Assembly (NCBI GenBank): GCA_025464545.1
Contig: JAODMA010000442.1
Location: 1-8,724, forward strand
Direction of reading: 5' to 3'
DNA length: 8,724 nucleotides
From: Arthrobacter sp.
Lineage (GTDB): Bacteria; Actinomycetota; Actinomycetes; Actinomycetales; Micrococcaceae
Part shown: positions 1-5,693 of the stretch, one piece after another
Position numbering within the stretch: the first letter of the stretch is position 1
Layout: each line of letters opens with the position of its first letter
Translations under genes and position numbers: made by a program
Notes under the pieces: model-generated
Seen by the model: only the letters and a program-made list of their open reading frames with translations
Databases searched by the model: none
What the model was told of the DNA's origin: nothing

Positions 1-2001
1 GGCCGCGAAGGATTCGTGGAATCGGTCCGCTCCATGCGCCGCCGGGTCACCGAGCACATTCCCCCCGAAGAAGAGCAGCGCCAGATCAAGCTGGGCCGCG
101 GGGGACTGCGGGACGTGGAGTTCACCGTCCAGCTGCTCCAGCTGGTACACGGAAAATCCGACGAGTCGCTGCGCCGCCGGGACACCACCTCCGCCATCGC
201 CGCGCTCTCCGCCGGCGGGTACATCGGCCGTTCGGACGCCGCCGAGTTCGACCGGAACTACCGCTACCTGCGGCTGCTCGAGCACCGGATCCAGTTGTTC
301 CAGCTGCGCCGCACCCACCTGATGCCGGTCCAGGAGGGAGCGCTGCGCGCCCTGGCGAAAGCGGTGCTGGGCCCCTTCTCCAGTGAGCGGCCCCAGCCCG
401 ATGCCCTGATGGCCGCCTGGCGCAAGACCAAGCGGTCGGTCCGGGAGCTGCACGACCGCATTTTCTACCGTCCGCTGCTGAACACGGCCGCGACGCTCAG
501 CAGCGAGGAGGCCCGGCTCACCCCGGAGGCCGCCCAGGGTCGGCTCGCCGCGCTCGGATATCTCGACCCGCAGGGCGCCATGCGGCACATCGAGGCCCTC
601 ACGGCCGGTGTCAGCCGCCGCGCTGCACTCCAGCGGCAACTGCTGCCGATCCTGCTGGGCTGGCTTGCCGACGGCGTCGATCCCGACGGCGGCCTGCTCG
701 CCTTCCGCCGCGTCAGCGAGGCGCTCGGCACCACGCACTGGTACCTGGGCCTGCTCCGGGACTCGACGGCGGCGGCCGAGCGGCTCTGCCACGTCCTCGC
801 CAACTCCCGGCTGATTGCCGACCTCCTCGAAGTGTCGCCGGAATCCGTGGCCTGGCTCGGCTCGGACAAGGAACTCGTGCCCCTGAGCTTCGAGGCGCAG
901 TGGCAGGAGATCGCTTCGAAGATGTCCCGGCATGCGGAGCCGGAAAGCGCGATGCGCCTGATCCGGCTTATCCGCCGCCGGGAGATCCTGCGGATCGCCA
1001 TCGCCGACAGCGCCGGGATGCTGGACCAGGACCAGGTCGGCGCAGCTCTCGCCGACTCCGACCGTGCCGCCACGCTGGGGGCACTGCGGGTGGCGGAAAC
1101 CGTGGTCACGGCCGAGGAACCGCTCAAGACGCACGTGCTTGTTGTCGCCATGGGCCGGCAGGGCGGGCGGGAGATCGGCTATGGCTCTGACGCCGACGTC
1201 ATGTACGTCCACCGGGGCCTGCCGGGGGTGCCCGAAGAGGAGGCCCAGAACCAGGCCGCCCAGATCGTCGGCCGGCTCTCCAACCTCCTGACCCAGCCGC
1301 TGAAGCCCGCCATCCTGGCCGAACGCGTGTTGATGGTCGACGCCGACCTGCGGCCCGAGGGCAAGAACGGTCCCATGGTGCGCTCCCTGGAGTCATACGC
1401 CGAGTACTACCGGCGGTGGTCGCTCATCTGGGAAGCCCAGGCGCTGTTGCGTGCCCGCCCGATGGCCGGTGACGACGAGCTGGCCCGCGACTTCGTGGCC
1501 CTCATCGACCCCGTCCGCTACCCGGAGGAGCTGTCCGGGCGGGATGTGCGGGAGGTCCGGCGCGTCAAGGCCCGGGTCGAGGCCGAACGCCTGCCCCGCG
1601 GAGCGGATCCGGCCCGCCACCTGAAGCTCGGCCGCGGCGGCCTGAGCGACGTCGAGTGGCTGGCCCAGCTGATCCAGCTCCAGCACGCCGGCAGGCATCC
1701 GGAACTCCGGACCACCTCCACGGTGGAAGCGCTGGAGGCGGCGGCGCGCCTGGGCCTGCTGGCGGAGGCGGACGCCGAAGTGCTGCTCCGGTCCTGGCGG
1801 CTGGCGAGCCGGATCCGGTCCGCCAACGTGATCTGGACCGGCCGGGCCTCGGACCTGCTGCCGTCCTCGCGCCGCGATCTGGAAGCAGTGGCGCGGTGGT
1901 GCGGTTACGGCCAGGGAAATGCCGCTGCGCTCGAGGAGGACTACCTGCGGCTCAGCCGGCGCGCCAGGAGTGTCTTCGAACGGGTTTTCTACGGACAGTG
2001 A
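1..2001 (+). CDS. glnE: GlnE, bifunctional glutamine synthetase adenylyltransferase/deadenylylase (5' end outside window)
   Basis: The reading frame is open from base 1 and ends with TGA at 1999-2001, giving 667 visible residues. Family members in actinobacteria have about 1000, so roughly the first third is missing; the ATG at 16 is internal. GlnE transfers AMP from ATP to a tyrosine of glutamine synthetase, and removes it again, in response to nitrogen status. The hallmark duplicated architecture is visible. A first copy of the motif KLGRGGLRDVEF (residues 30-41 from base 1) belongs to the helical domain after the N-terminal deadenylylase. A nucleotidyltransferase core follows, with GRQGGREIGYGSDADVMYVH at 385-404, where Asp397 and Asp399 are the likely metal-binding pair. 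A second helical-domain motif, KLGRGGLSDVEW, lies at 542-553. Its target glnA lies 2 kb downstream on the other strand. No frameshift is seen. The identification is very secure. Confidence 0.97.
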   Translation, partial: GREGFVESVRSMRRRVTEHIPPEEEQRQIKLGRGGLRDVEFTVQLLQLVHGKSDESLRRRDTTSAIAALSAGGYIGRSDAAEFDRNYRYLRLLEHRIQLFQLRRTHLMPVQEGALRALAKAVLGPFSSERPQPDALMAAWRKTKRSVRELHDRIFYRPLLNTAATLSSEEARLTPEAAQGRLAALGYLDPQGAMRHIEALTAGVSRRAALQRQLLPILLGWLADGVDPDGGLLAFRRVSEALGTTHWYLGLLRDSTAAAERLCHVLANSRLIADLLEVSPESVAWLGSDKELVPLSFEAQWQEIASKMSRHAEPESAMRLIRLIRRREILRIAIADSAGMLDQDQVGAALADSDRAATLGALRVAETVVTAEEPLKTHVLVVAMGRQGGREIGYGSDADVMYVHRGLPGVPEEEAQNQAAQIVGRLSNLLTQPLKPAILAERVLMVDADLRPEGKNGPMVRSLESYAEYYRRWSLIWEAQALLRARPMAGDDELARDFVALIDPVRYPEELSGRDVREVRRVKARVEAERLPRGADPARHLKLGRGGLSDVEWLAQLIQLQHAGRHPELRTTSTVEALEAAARLGLLAEADAEVLLRSWRLASRIRSANVIWTGRASDLLPSSRRDLEAVARWCGYGQGNAAALEEDYLRLSRRARSVFERVFYGQ

Positions 2002-2047
2002 CGCTCCCCGCCTCGAGCCGCTCGCACCTGCCGGCGGGCCGCAAAGG

Positions 2048-2076
2048 CTGACACGGCACCGGCCCGGTGCTACTTT
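2048..2076 (+). promoter_or_regulatory. Promoter of the VOC gene, leaderless type
   Basis: A -35 box CTGACA (2048-2053), a 17-base spacer and a -10 box TACTTT (2071-2076) fit the housekeeping sigma factor pattern. The -10 box ends six bases before the ATG at 2083, so transcription should begin at or within a base of the start codon, and no ribosome binding site is visible. The spacer contains a perfect inverted repeat, GCACCGG-C-CCGGTGC (2056-2070), which could be an operator or a remnant glnE terminator stem. Confidence 0.6.
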
Positions 2077-2082
2077 GGCCCC

Positions 2083-2499
2083 ATGGCCAAGCAAATGTTC
2101 CTGAATCTTCCTGTCAAGAACCTCGACAAGACGGTCGAGTTTTTCACCGCACTGGGTTTTTCCTTCAACCCCGACTTCACCGATGAGAATGCCACCTGCA
2201 TGATCGTCAACGACGACGCTTTTGTGATGCTGCTGGTCGAGGCGTACTTCCAGACCTTCACGTCCAAGTCGATCGCCGACGCGAAGAGCAGCACCGAGGC
2301 CATCATGTCCTTCTCGCTGGACAGCCGGGAAGCAGTGGACGAGATGGTCCGCAAGGCCCTTTCCGCCGGGGCCACCCCGTCCCAGGAGGCCCAGGACTAC
2401 GGCTTCATGTACACCCACAGCTTCCAGGACCCGGACGGCCACCAGTGGGAAGTTTTCTGGATGGACCCTGCCGGACCGCCCAAGGACGCGGCACTGTAG
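2083..2499 (+). CDS. VOC (glyoxalase/extradiol dioxygenase fold) family protein
   Basis: This 138-residue protein has the length and pattern of a one-domain vicinal oxygen chelate protein with paired beta-alpha-beta-beta-beta modules. The first module begins with FLNLPVKNLDKTVEFFTALG (residues 6-25). The second begins near TEAIMSFSLDSREAVDEMV (71-89) and ends in the typical DPDGHQWEVFWMDP (116-129). Such proteins include glyoxalase I, fosfomycin and bleomycin resistance proteins and many of unknown substrate; database entries of this subtype are usually called glyoxalase or lactoylglutathione lyase. The first strand lacks the histidine that is a metal ligand in glyoxalase I, while the C-terminal Glu123 is present, so a true glyoxalase I role is doubtful. 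The ATG at 2083 is chosen because a promoter sits immediately upstream and the conserved first strand starts at residue 5. It lies 81 bases after glnE but has its own promoter. The substrate is unknown. Confidence 0.88.
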   Translation: MAKQMFLNLPVKNLDKTVEFFTALGFSFNPDFTDENATCMIVNDDAFVMLLVEAYFQTFTSKSIADAKSSTEAIMSFSLDSREAVDEMVRKALSAGATPSQEAQDYGFMYTHSFQDPDGHQWEVFWMDPAGPPKDAAL

Positions 2500-2532
2500 T
2501 CTCCCGAACCGGTTCCACGGCGGCGGACTGGG

Positions 2533-2538
2533 TACGCT
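2533..2538 (+). promoter_or_regulatory. -10 box of the GNAT gene, leaderless type
   Basis: TACGCT matches TANNNT and ends six bases before the ATG at 2545, the same spacing as for the VOC gene. No convincing -35 box is seen; the sequence 17 bases upstream is CGGTTC. No Shine-Dalgarno sequence precedes the ATG, which supports a leaderless start. Confidence 0.45.
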
Positions 2539-2544
2539 TCTGTC

Positions 2545-3060
2545 ATGGCTGAAAACGTGTGGCTGCTGCCACTGAAGGACCTCGACGACGACGCCCGCGC
2601 CGTCAAGCTGGGGGAGATCGCGGAACTGGAAGTGGGGGAGGACCAGCGTCGGTTTGTCGGGGATGCGCTGCGGATGATGCTGGTGGCCCTGGAAGAGGAA
2701 TCCCGCCACCCGTTCGCGGTCGACGCCAACGGCGCCGCCGTGGGCGTACTGACGCTGCAGAGCGGCGCCGCGTGCCTCGCCGGGTGGCCGGACAATGACT
2801 CCGTCTGGCTGCTCCGCGGCTTCCTTATTGACCGGCGGCACCAGGGCAAGGGCCTCGGCACCAGCGCCGCCGACGCTGCCGTCCGGGCCGCCGCCAAACT
2901 GACGGCTGCGCTCGGCGGGGGCCAGGCCGGCGTCGTACTTTCCGTCAACGAGGCCAATCCGGCCGGCCAGGCCGCCTACCGCAGGGCCGGTTTCGAGGAC
3001 CGCGGCCGGTATCGCGGCGGCGACGCCGGGCCGCAGCGGACCATGTACCGGGCCTTCTGA
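2545..3060 (+). CDS. GNAT family N-acetyltransferase
   Basis: This 171-residue protein has the GCN5-related acetyltransferase fold, which transfers acetyl from acetyl-CoA to an amine. Motif A is clear: the strand VWLLRGFLID (87-96) is followed by RRHQGKGLGTSA (97-108), which carries the Q-x-x-G-x-G/A pyrophosphate-binding loop. Motif B is NEANPAGQAAYRRAGFEDRG (135-154), the region where the tyrosine or asparagine near the CoA thiol normally lies. The LRGFLIDRRHQGKGLG pattern resembles polyamine or diamine acetyltransferases of the BltD type, but this is only a resemblance and the substrate is not established. The gene follows VOC by 45 bases on the same strand, yet a -10 box sits right at its start, so it may be transcribed independently. 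A short palindrome CCCCG-A-CGGGG (3070-3080) after the stop could help termination. Confidence 0.88.
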   Translation: MAENVWLLPLKDLDDDARAVKLGEIAELEVGEDQRRFVGDALRMMLVALEEESRHPFAVDANGAAVGVLTLQSGAACLAGWPDNDSVWLLRGFLIDRRHQGKGLGTSAADAAVRAAAKLTAALGGGQAGVVLSVNEANPAGQAAYRRAGFEDRGRYRGGDAGPQRTMYRAF

Positions 3061-3100
3061 CGGCCGCAACCCCGACGGGGGCGCGGGGCCAGCCCGCCGC

Positions 3101-3144
3101 GTCAACTATGGTTGACCACACCTCTTTCGTCATCTAAAGTTGAC
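3101..3144 (+). promoter_or_regulatory. Promoter with palindromic operator upstream of the HTH gene
   Basis: A near-consensus promoter is present: -35 TTGACC (3112-3117), a 17-base spacer and -10 TAAAGT (3135-3140). The -35 box lies inside a perfect inverted repeat, GTCAAC-TATG-GTTGAC (3101-3116). A third copy of the half-site, GTTGAC (3139-3144), begins at the end of the -10 box, 28 bases from the second copy. Three identical half-sites covering both promoter elements look like an operator for a repressor. Because the gene behind it encodes a small DNA-binding protein, autoregulation is a reasonable inference. Confidence 0.6.
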
Positions 3145-3158
3145 GCCAGGAGGTGTCC

Positions 3159-3359
3159 GTGAAGACATTGATCGGTTCGATGGACGGCAAGGGGCCGGCG
3201 GAAGCGCTGTATGCGGTCGCGGAGCTCCGCAAGGAAGTGGCCCGCACCGAGACGGAAGTCGTGTTGCGCGCGCGCCAGGCCGGGCTTTCATGGGAAGCCA
3301 TTGCCACCTGCCTTGGCGTGAGCAAGCAGGCCGTGCATAAGAAGTATGGGAATCGCTGA
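3159..3359 (+). CDS. Small helix-turn-helix DNA-binding protein (66 aa)
   Basis: The protein consists of a short N-terminal segment, a charged helix (about residues 14-40, rich in Glu and Arg) and a C-terminal helix-turn-helix at about 43-64. The core reads LSWEAIATCLGVSKQAVHKK, with the typical Ala-Ile before the turn, Gly in the turn and Ser-Lys-Gln at the start of the recognition helix. It is probably a transcriptional regulator. The GTG at 3159 is preferred because AGGAGG (3148-3153) precedes it by five bases. An in-frame GTG at 3153 overlaps that Shine-Dalgarno sequence and would add only two residues. The promoter carries three GTTGAC half-sites, suggesting that the protein binds its own control region. 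I recognise the HTH type but no named family, and its other targets cannot be read from the window. Confidence 0.75.
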   Translation: MKTLIGSMDGKGPAEALYAVAELRKEVARTETEVVLRARQAGLSWEAIATCLGVSKQAVHKKYGNR

Positions 3360-3360
3360 G

Positions 3361-3381
3361 CCCGCAGGCCGCGAAAGCGGG
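3361..3381 (+). terminator. Possible stem-loop terminator of the HTH gene
   Basis: CCCGC (3361-3365) pairs with GCGGG (3377-3381) directly after the stop codon. An alternative shorter stem, CCGC-GAAA-GCGG (3369-3380), has a stable GAAA tetraloop. No T-run follows, so the call rests on position and pairing only. Confidence 0.3.
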
Positions 3382-3419
3382 AGCCCTGGCCGTTTGGCCG
3401 TTCCCCGCGGACGAGCTTG

Positions 3420-3425
3420 TAGACT
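3420..3425 (+). promoter_or_regulatory. Possible -10 box of the 117-aa gene
   Basis: TAGACT matches TANNNT and would give a leader of about 30 bases containing the Shine-Dalgarno AGGAGC (3451-3456). No good -35 box is found at normal spacing (TTGGCC at 3394 is 20 bases away), so this is tentative. Confidence 0.25.
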
Positions 3426-3461
3426 GCTGCGATACGTGTCCTCGACGATTAGGAGCAGTTC

Positions 3462-3815
3462 ATGAACTACATCGGAAGTCAGTCTGAGAAGGCCGTGCCG
3501 GCTGGTGAGCTTGATCGGCGTCATGTGGGCCAGACGCTTAGCTTTCAGTCCAATGATTTCACCGTCGTTTTCGGCACTATCGCCGGCATTGCCAAGACAG
3601 AGGCGCGAGTCTACTTAGCCCTCCTCGGGGTCGCTGGGGGCACCCACCTGAAGGATGAGTATGACCTGCCCATTGGTCAGATCGTCTACTTGCAGCCGGA
3701 TCCGCTGACCAGCGCGGAAAAGAGCCTGTCGGATGCCGGGAAGATCGTAAAAGAGAAGATCGACGAGATCGCGAAGAACATTCGCGATCGGCAACAGAAG
3801 CCCGATTCGGAGTAA
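3462..3815 (+). CDS. Hypothetical protein, 117 aa, atypical composition
   Basis: I do not recognise this protein. The start is well supported: AGGAGC (3451-3456) stands five bases before the ATG. It is soluble, with no signal peptide or membrane segment. Residues 20-80 look like short beta strands (GQTLSFQ, FTVVFGTIAG, ARVYLALLGV, IGQIVYLQP), which could form a small barrel. Residues 83-112 form one charged amphipathic helix rich in Lys, Glu, Asp and Ile. Base composition differs from the neighbours: two 60-base lines inside the gene (3541-3600 and 3721-3780) are each about 52% GC, whereas a glnE line (1561-1620) is 80%. It also uses a TTA leucine codon (3615-3617), rare in high-GC actinobacteria, and several A-rich lysine codons. 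These features suggest recent acquisition. Real coding is likely because of the good ribosome binding site and clean length, but the function is unknown. Confidence 0.65.
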   Translation: MNYIGSQSEKAVPAGELDRRHVGQTLSFQSNDFTVVFGTIAGIAKTEARVYLALLGVAGGTHLKDEYDLPIGQIVYLQPDPLTSAEKSLSDAGKIVKEKIDEIAKNIRDRQQKPDSE

Positions 3816-3858
3816 TCGGCCGGCACGTCACCGTTTCGTTGAACGCTGCTTGCCGTGT

Positions 3859-3880
3859 GTACGGCCATGTGTGGCCGGAC
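3859..3880. terminator. Stem-loop after the 117-aa gene
   Basis: CGGCCA (3862-3867), loop TGTG, TGGCCG (3872-3877) is a perfect six-base stem; one A-G mismatch further out extends it by GT/AC (3859-3860 with 3879-3880). It lies 44 bases after the stop of the hypothetical gene and may end that transcript. There is no T-run. Confidence 0.35.
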
Positions 3881-3885
3881 GCAGA

Positions 3886-3936
3886 AGAGTCCGCACGCGC
3901 TGCCGTTGCCGAAGGCTGGCTGCTCGTGCGGACTCT
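3886..3936. repeat. Long perfect-arm hairpin between convergent genes; probable bidirectional terminator
   Basis: AGAGTCCGCACG (3886-3897) and CGTGCGGACTCT (3925-3936) are perfect 12-base inverted arms. Pairing continues inward with interruptions: GC (3899-3900) with GC (3922-3923), GCC (3902-3904) with GGC (3918-3920), and an apex GCC-GAA-GGC (3908-3916). About 20 base pairs can form in 51 bases. It lies between the convergent 117-aa gene and glnA, so bidirectional termination is the simplest explanation. A dispersed intergenic repeat or a structured 3' end are alternatives that one copy cannot distinguish. Confidence 0.55.
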
Positions 3937-3947
3937 CTGTGGACTAA

Positions 3948-3964
3948 ACCGGGGCTGGCCCGGT
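3948..3964 (-). terminator. Probable glnA terminator
   Basis: A perfect six-base inverted repeat, ACCGGG (3948-3953), five-base loop, CCCGGT (3959-3964), starts eight bases beyond the glnA stop. On the minus strand the stem is followed by TTTAGT, a short T-rich tail, which fits an intrinsic terminator for glnA. Confidence 0.55.
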
Positions 3965-3971
3965 GATCTGG

Positions 3972-5396
3972 CTAGACGCCGTAGTAGAGCTCGAACTCGT
4001 ACGGGTTCGGGCGCAGCGAGAGCGGACGGATCTCGTTCTCGTACTTGTACTCGATCCAGGTGTCGATCAGGTCCTGCGTGAAGACGCCGCCGGCCTGCAG
4101 GAATTCGTTGTCCTCGGCCAGGGCATCCAGGGCTTCCTCGAGCGTGCCGGGAGCCTTCGGGATGTCCTTGGCTTCCTCGGCGGGGAGCTCGTAGAGGTCC
4201 TTGTCGATCGGAGCGGGCGGCTCGATGCGGTTGCGGATGCCGTCAATGCCGGCCATCAGCTGGGCAGCGAAGGCCAGGTAGGGGTTGGACGACGGGTCCG
4301 GAGCGCGGAATTCGATGCGCTTGGCCTTCGGGTTGGAGCCCGTGATCGGGATGCGGATACCGGCCGAGCGGTTGCCCTGCGAGTAGACCATGTTGACCGG
4401 AGCTTCGAAGCCCTTGACCAGGCGCCGGTAGGAGTTCACCGTCGGGTTGGTGAAGGCAAGCACGGCCGAGGAGTGCTTCAGCAGGCCGCCGATGTACCAG
4501 CGGGCCATGTCGGACAGGCCGGCGTAACCCTTTTCGTCGTAGAACAGCGGCTCGCCGCCATTCCACAGCGACTGGTGGCAGTGCATGCCCGAGCCGTTGT
4601 CACCGAAGACCGGCTTCGGCATGAACGTGACGGACTTGCCCCAGGCGTCGGCAGTGTTCTTGATGACGTACTTGAACTTCTGCAGGTCATCTGCCGCGTG
4701 CGTCAGGGTGGTGAACTTGTAGTTGATCTCTGCCTGACCGGCGGAGCCGACCTCGTGGTGGCTGCGCTCAACCTCAAGGCCGGCCTCGTCAAGAGCGATA
4801 CACATGGCGTCGCGGAGGTCAGCCTGCTTGTCGGTGGGGGAGACCGGGAAGTAACCGCCCTTGATGGGGGTCTTGTAGCCGAGGTTTCCGCCTTCTTCTT
4901 CGCGGCCGGTGTTCCAGTGGGCTTCCTCGGAATCGATCTTGTAAAAGCTGCCCTGCGGGGAGGACTGGTACTGGACGTTGTCGAAGACGAAAAACTCGGC
5001 CTCCGGCGCAAAGAAAGCGGTGTCAGCGATGCCGGTGGATGCGAGGTAAGCTTCTGCCTTCTCGGCCACGCCGCGGGGATCGCGGTGGTACGGGTCGCCG
5101 GTCCGCGGGTTCACGATCGAGAAGTTCAGCGCAAGGGTCTTCTCCAGGCGGAACGTGTCGAGGAACGCCGTGGTGACGTCCGGGATGAGCTGCTTGTCCG
5201 ACTCGGCGATGCCCTGGAAGCCGCGGATGGAGGATCCGTCGAAAAGCTGGCCGTTGACGAAGAAGTCCGCGTCAACACTCTTGGCGGGCACATTGAAGTG
5301 CTGCTGAACGCCGGGGAGGTCGGTGAAGCGGATATCGACGAATCGTACGTCTTCGTCTTTGATGAACTTGAGGACTTCGTCCGCAGTCTTGAACAT
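3972..5396 (-). CDS. glnA: Glutamine synthetase type I (GlnA)
   Basis: Glutamine synthetase makes glutamine from glutamate, ammonia and ATP in the cytoplasm and acts as a dodecamer. The 474-residue length is typical of the adenylylated type I-beta class. Visible landmarks are FDGSSIRGF (52-60, with the Asp that binds ammonium), EAEFFVFD (132-139, metal-binding Glu132 and Glu134), [11 protein letters not shown] (213-223), the histidine loop [11 protein letters not shown] (268-278), the flap Glu331 in [20 protein letters not shown] (329-348), and [10 protein letters not shown] (399-408). Tyr402 in the last motif is the predicted AMP attachment site for GlnE, whose gene is in this window. The ATG at 5396 is supported by AAGGAG five bases upstream. 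The gene is alone in its transcription unit, with a GlnR-like site and -10 box upstream and a terminator hairpin downstream. All key residues are present. Confidence 0.98.
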   Translation of the reverse strand: MFKTADEVLKFIKDEDVRFVDIRFTDLPGVQQHFNVPAKSVDADFFVNGQLFDGSSIRGFQGIAESDKQLIPDVTTAFLDTFRLEKTLALNFSIVNPRTGDPYHRDPRGVAEKAEAYLASTGIADTAFFAPEAEFFVFDNVQYQSSPQGSFYKIDSEEAHWNTGREEEGGNLGYKTPIKGGYFPVSPTDKQADLRDAMCIALDEAGLEVERSHHEVGSAGQAEINYKFTTLTHAADDLQKFKYVIKNTADAWGKSVTFMPKPVFGDNGSGMHCHQSLWNGGEPLFYDEKGYAGLSDMARWYIGGLLKHSSAVLAFTNPTVNSYRRLVKGFEAPVNMVYSQGNRSAGIRIPITGSNPKAKRIEFRAPDPSSNPYLAFAAQLMAGIDGIRNRIEPPAPIDKDLYELPAEEAKDIPKAPGTLEEALDALAEDNEFLQAGGVFTQDLIDTWIEYKYENEIRPLSLRPNPYEFELYYGV

Positions 5397-5423
5397 CTAT
5401 GCTCCTTACGCATATGAAAGATC

Positions 5424-5487
5424 TGGCCGTCAGGCCATGTGGTCCAGCGCAGTCCGACAGCGGGGAGAACGAAAAGTCCGCCCCGCT
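5424..5487 (-). promoter_or_regulatory. glnA leader with two stem-loops
   Basis: The predicted glnA leader contains two perfect inverted repeats. The first, on the minus strand, is AGCGGGG (5487-5481), a 15-base loop and CCCCGCT (5465-5459). The second is TGGCC (5437-5433), TGAC and GGCCA (5428-5424), followed by GATCTTTC before the ribosome binding site. They may affect leader stability or attenuation. No known riboswitch is recognised here. Confidence 0.35.
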
Positions 5488-5511
5488 CCTATGCCGCCAG
5501 CAACTGTTACC

Positions 5512-5517
5512 ACCCTA
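5512..5517 (-). promoter_or_regulatory. Probable -10 box of glnA
   Basis: On the minus strand TAGGGT (5517-5512) matches TANNNT and is the best such box between the GlnR-like site and the start codon. It lies 10 bases downstream of that site and would give a leader of roughly 110 bases. There is no good -35 box (ACCGGA at 17-base spacing), as expected for an activator-dependent promoter. Confidence 0.4.
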
Positions 5518-5527
5518 AGGACATGGG

Positions 5528-5565
5528 ATTTCACTCCGGTGTCCGCTTTGTTTCAGGCACGTTAC
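5528..5565 (-). promoter_or_regulatory. GlnR-like operator upstream of glnA
   Basis: On the minus strand the sequence reads GTAAC-n6-GAAAC-n6-GACAC-n6-GAAAT. The published actinobacterial GlnR consensus is gTnAc-n6-GaAAc, repeated in tandem with the same six-base gaps. The first pair matches fully and each half of the second pair has one mismatch, with all three spacings exact. GlnR is an OmpR-type global nitrogen regulator that controls glnA in Streptomyces and mycobacteria. The regulator itself is not in the window, so binding is an inference from the motif and position. Confidence 0.6.
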
Positions 5566-5681
5566 AGAATGCCCGGACAGGTAAACGGTAGTCGGCGTCC
5601 ACAGGGTGACCAATCCGGTTCCACAGTGTGGCCATTCGGAGTCCACTTTGTGAACAGCGAAGGATGCCGGGGCTTTCCCGA

Positions 5682-5687
5682 TAGTCT
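5682..5687 (+). promoter_or_regulatory. -10 box of the RDD gene, leaderless type
   Basis: TAGTCT ends six bases before the GTG at 5694, which puts the expected transcription start at the start codon. The intervening bases include GGAGG, but this touches the GTG directly and is too close to act as a normal ribosome binding site. No clear -35 box is seen. Confidence 0.45.
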
Positions 5688-5693
5688 TGGAGG

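Noticed and set aside
1393..3105. 570-codon open frame on the minus strand across the end of glnE, VOC and GNAT
   Set aside because: It is antisense to three well-supported genes, its translation is low-complexity Pro/Gly/Ala/Arg-rich with no recognisable domain, and long antisense frames are common in high-GC DNA.
3153..3158. Earlier GTG start for the HTH gene
   Set aside because: This GTG overlaps the AGGAGG ribosome binding site; the GTG at 3159 has the correct five-base spacing.
3816..3971. A tRNA or other known RNA gene in the structured intergenic region
   Set aside because: The stem-loops do not form a cloverleaf and there is no T-loop or anticodon pattern; terminator hairpins explain the pairing better.
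3839..4081. 80-codon plus-strand frame starting after the 117-aa gene
   Set aside because: It begins with TTG, has no ribosome binding site, crosses the hairpins and glnA terminator, and ends inside glnA on the opposite strand.
3963..5417. 484-codon open frame on the plus strand over glnA
   Set aside because: It mirrors glnA almost exactly. The translation is Val/Leu/Gly/Asp-rich without motifs, an artefact of codon bias in the real gene.
5561..5586. Extra GlnR half-site (GTTTAC on the minus strand) upstream of the main box
   Set aside because: Its spacing to the following half-sites does not match the regular 11-base period, and no GAAAC partner follows it.
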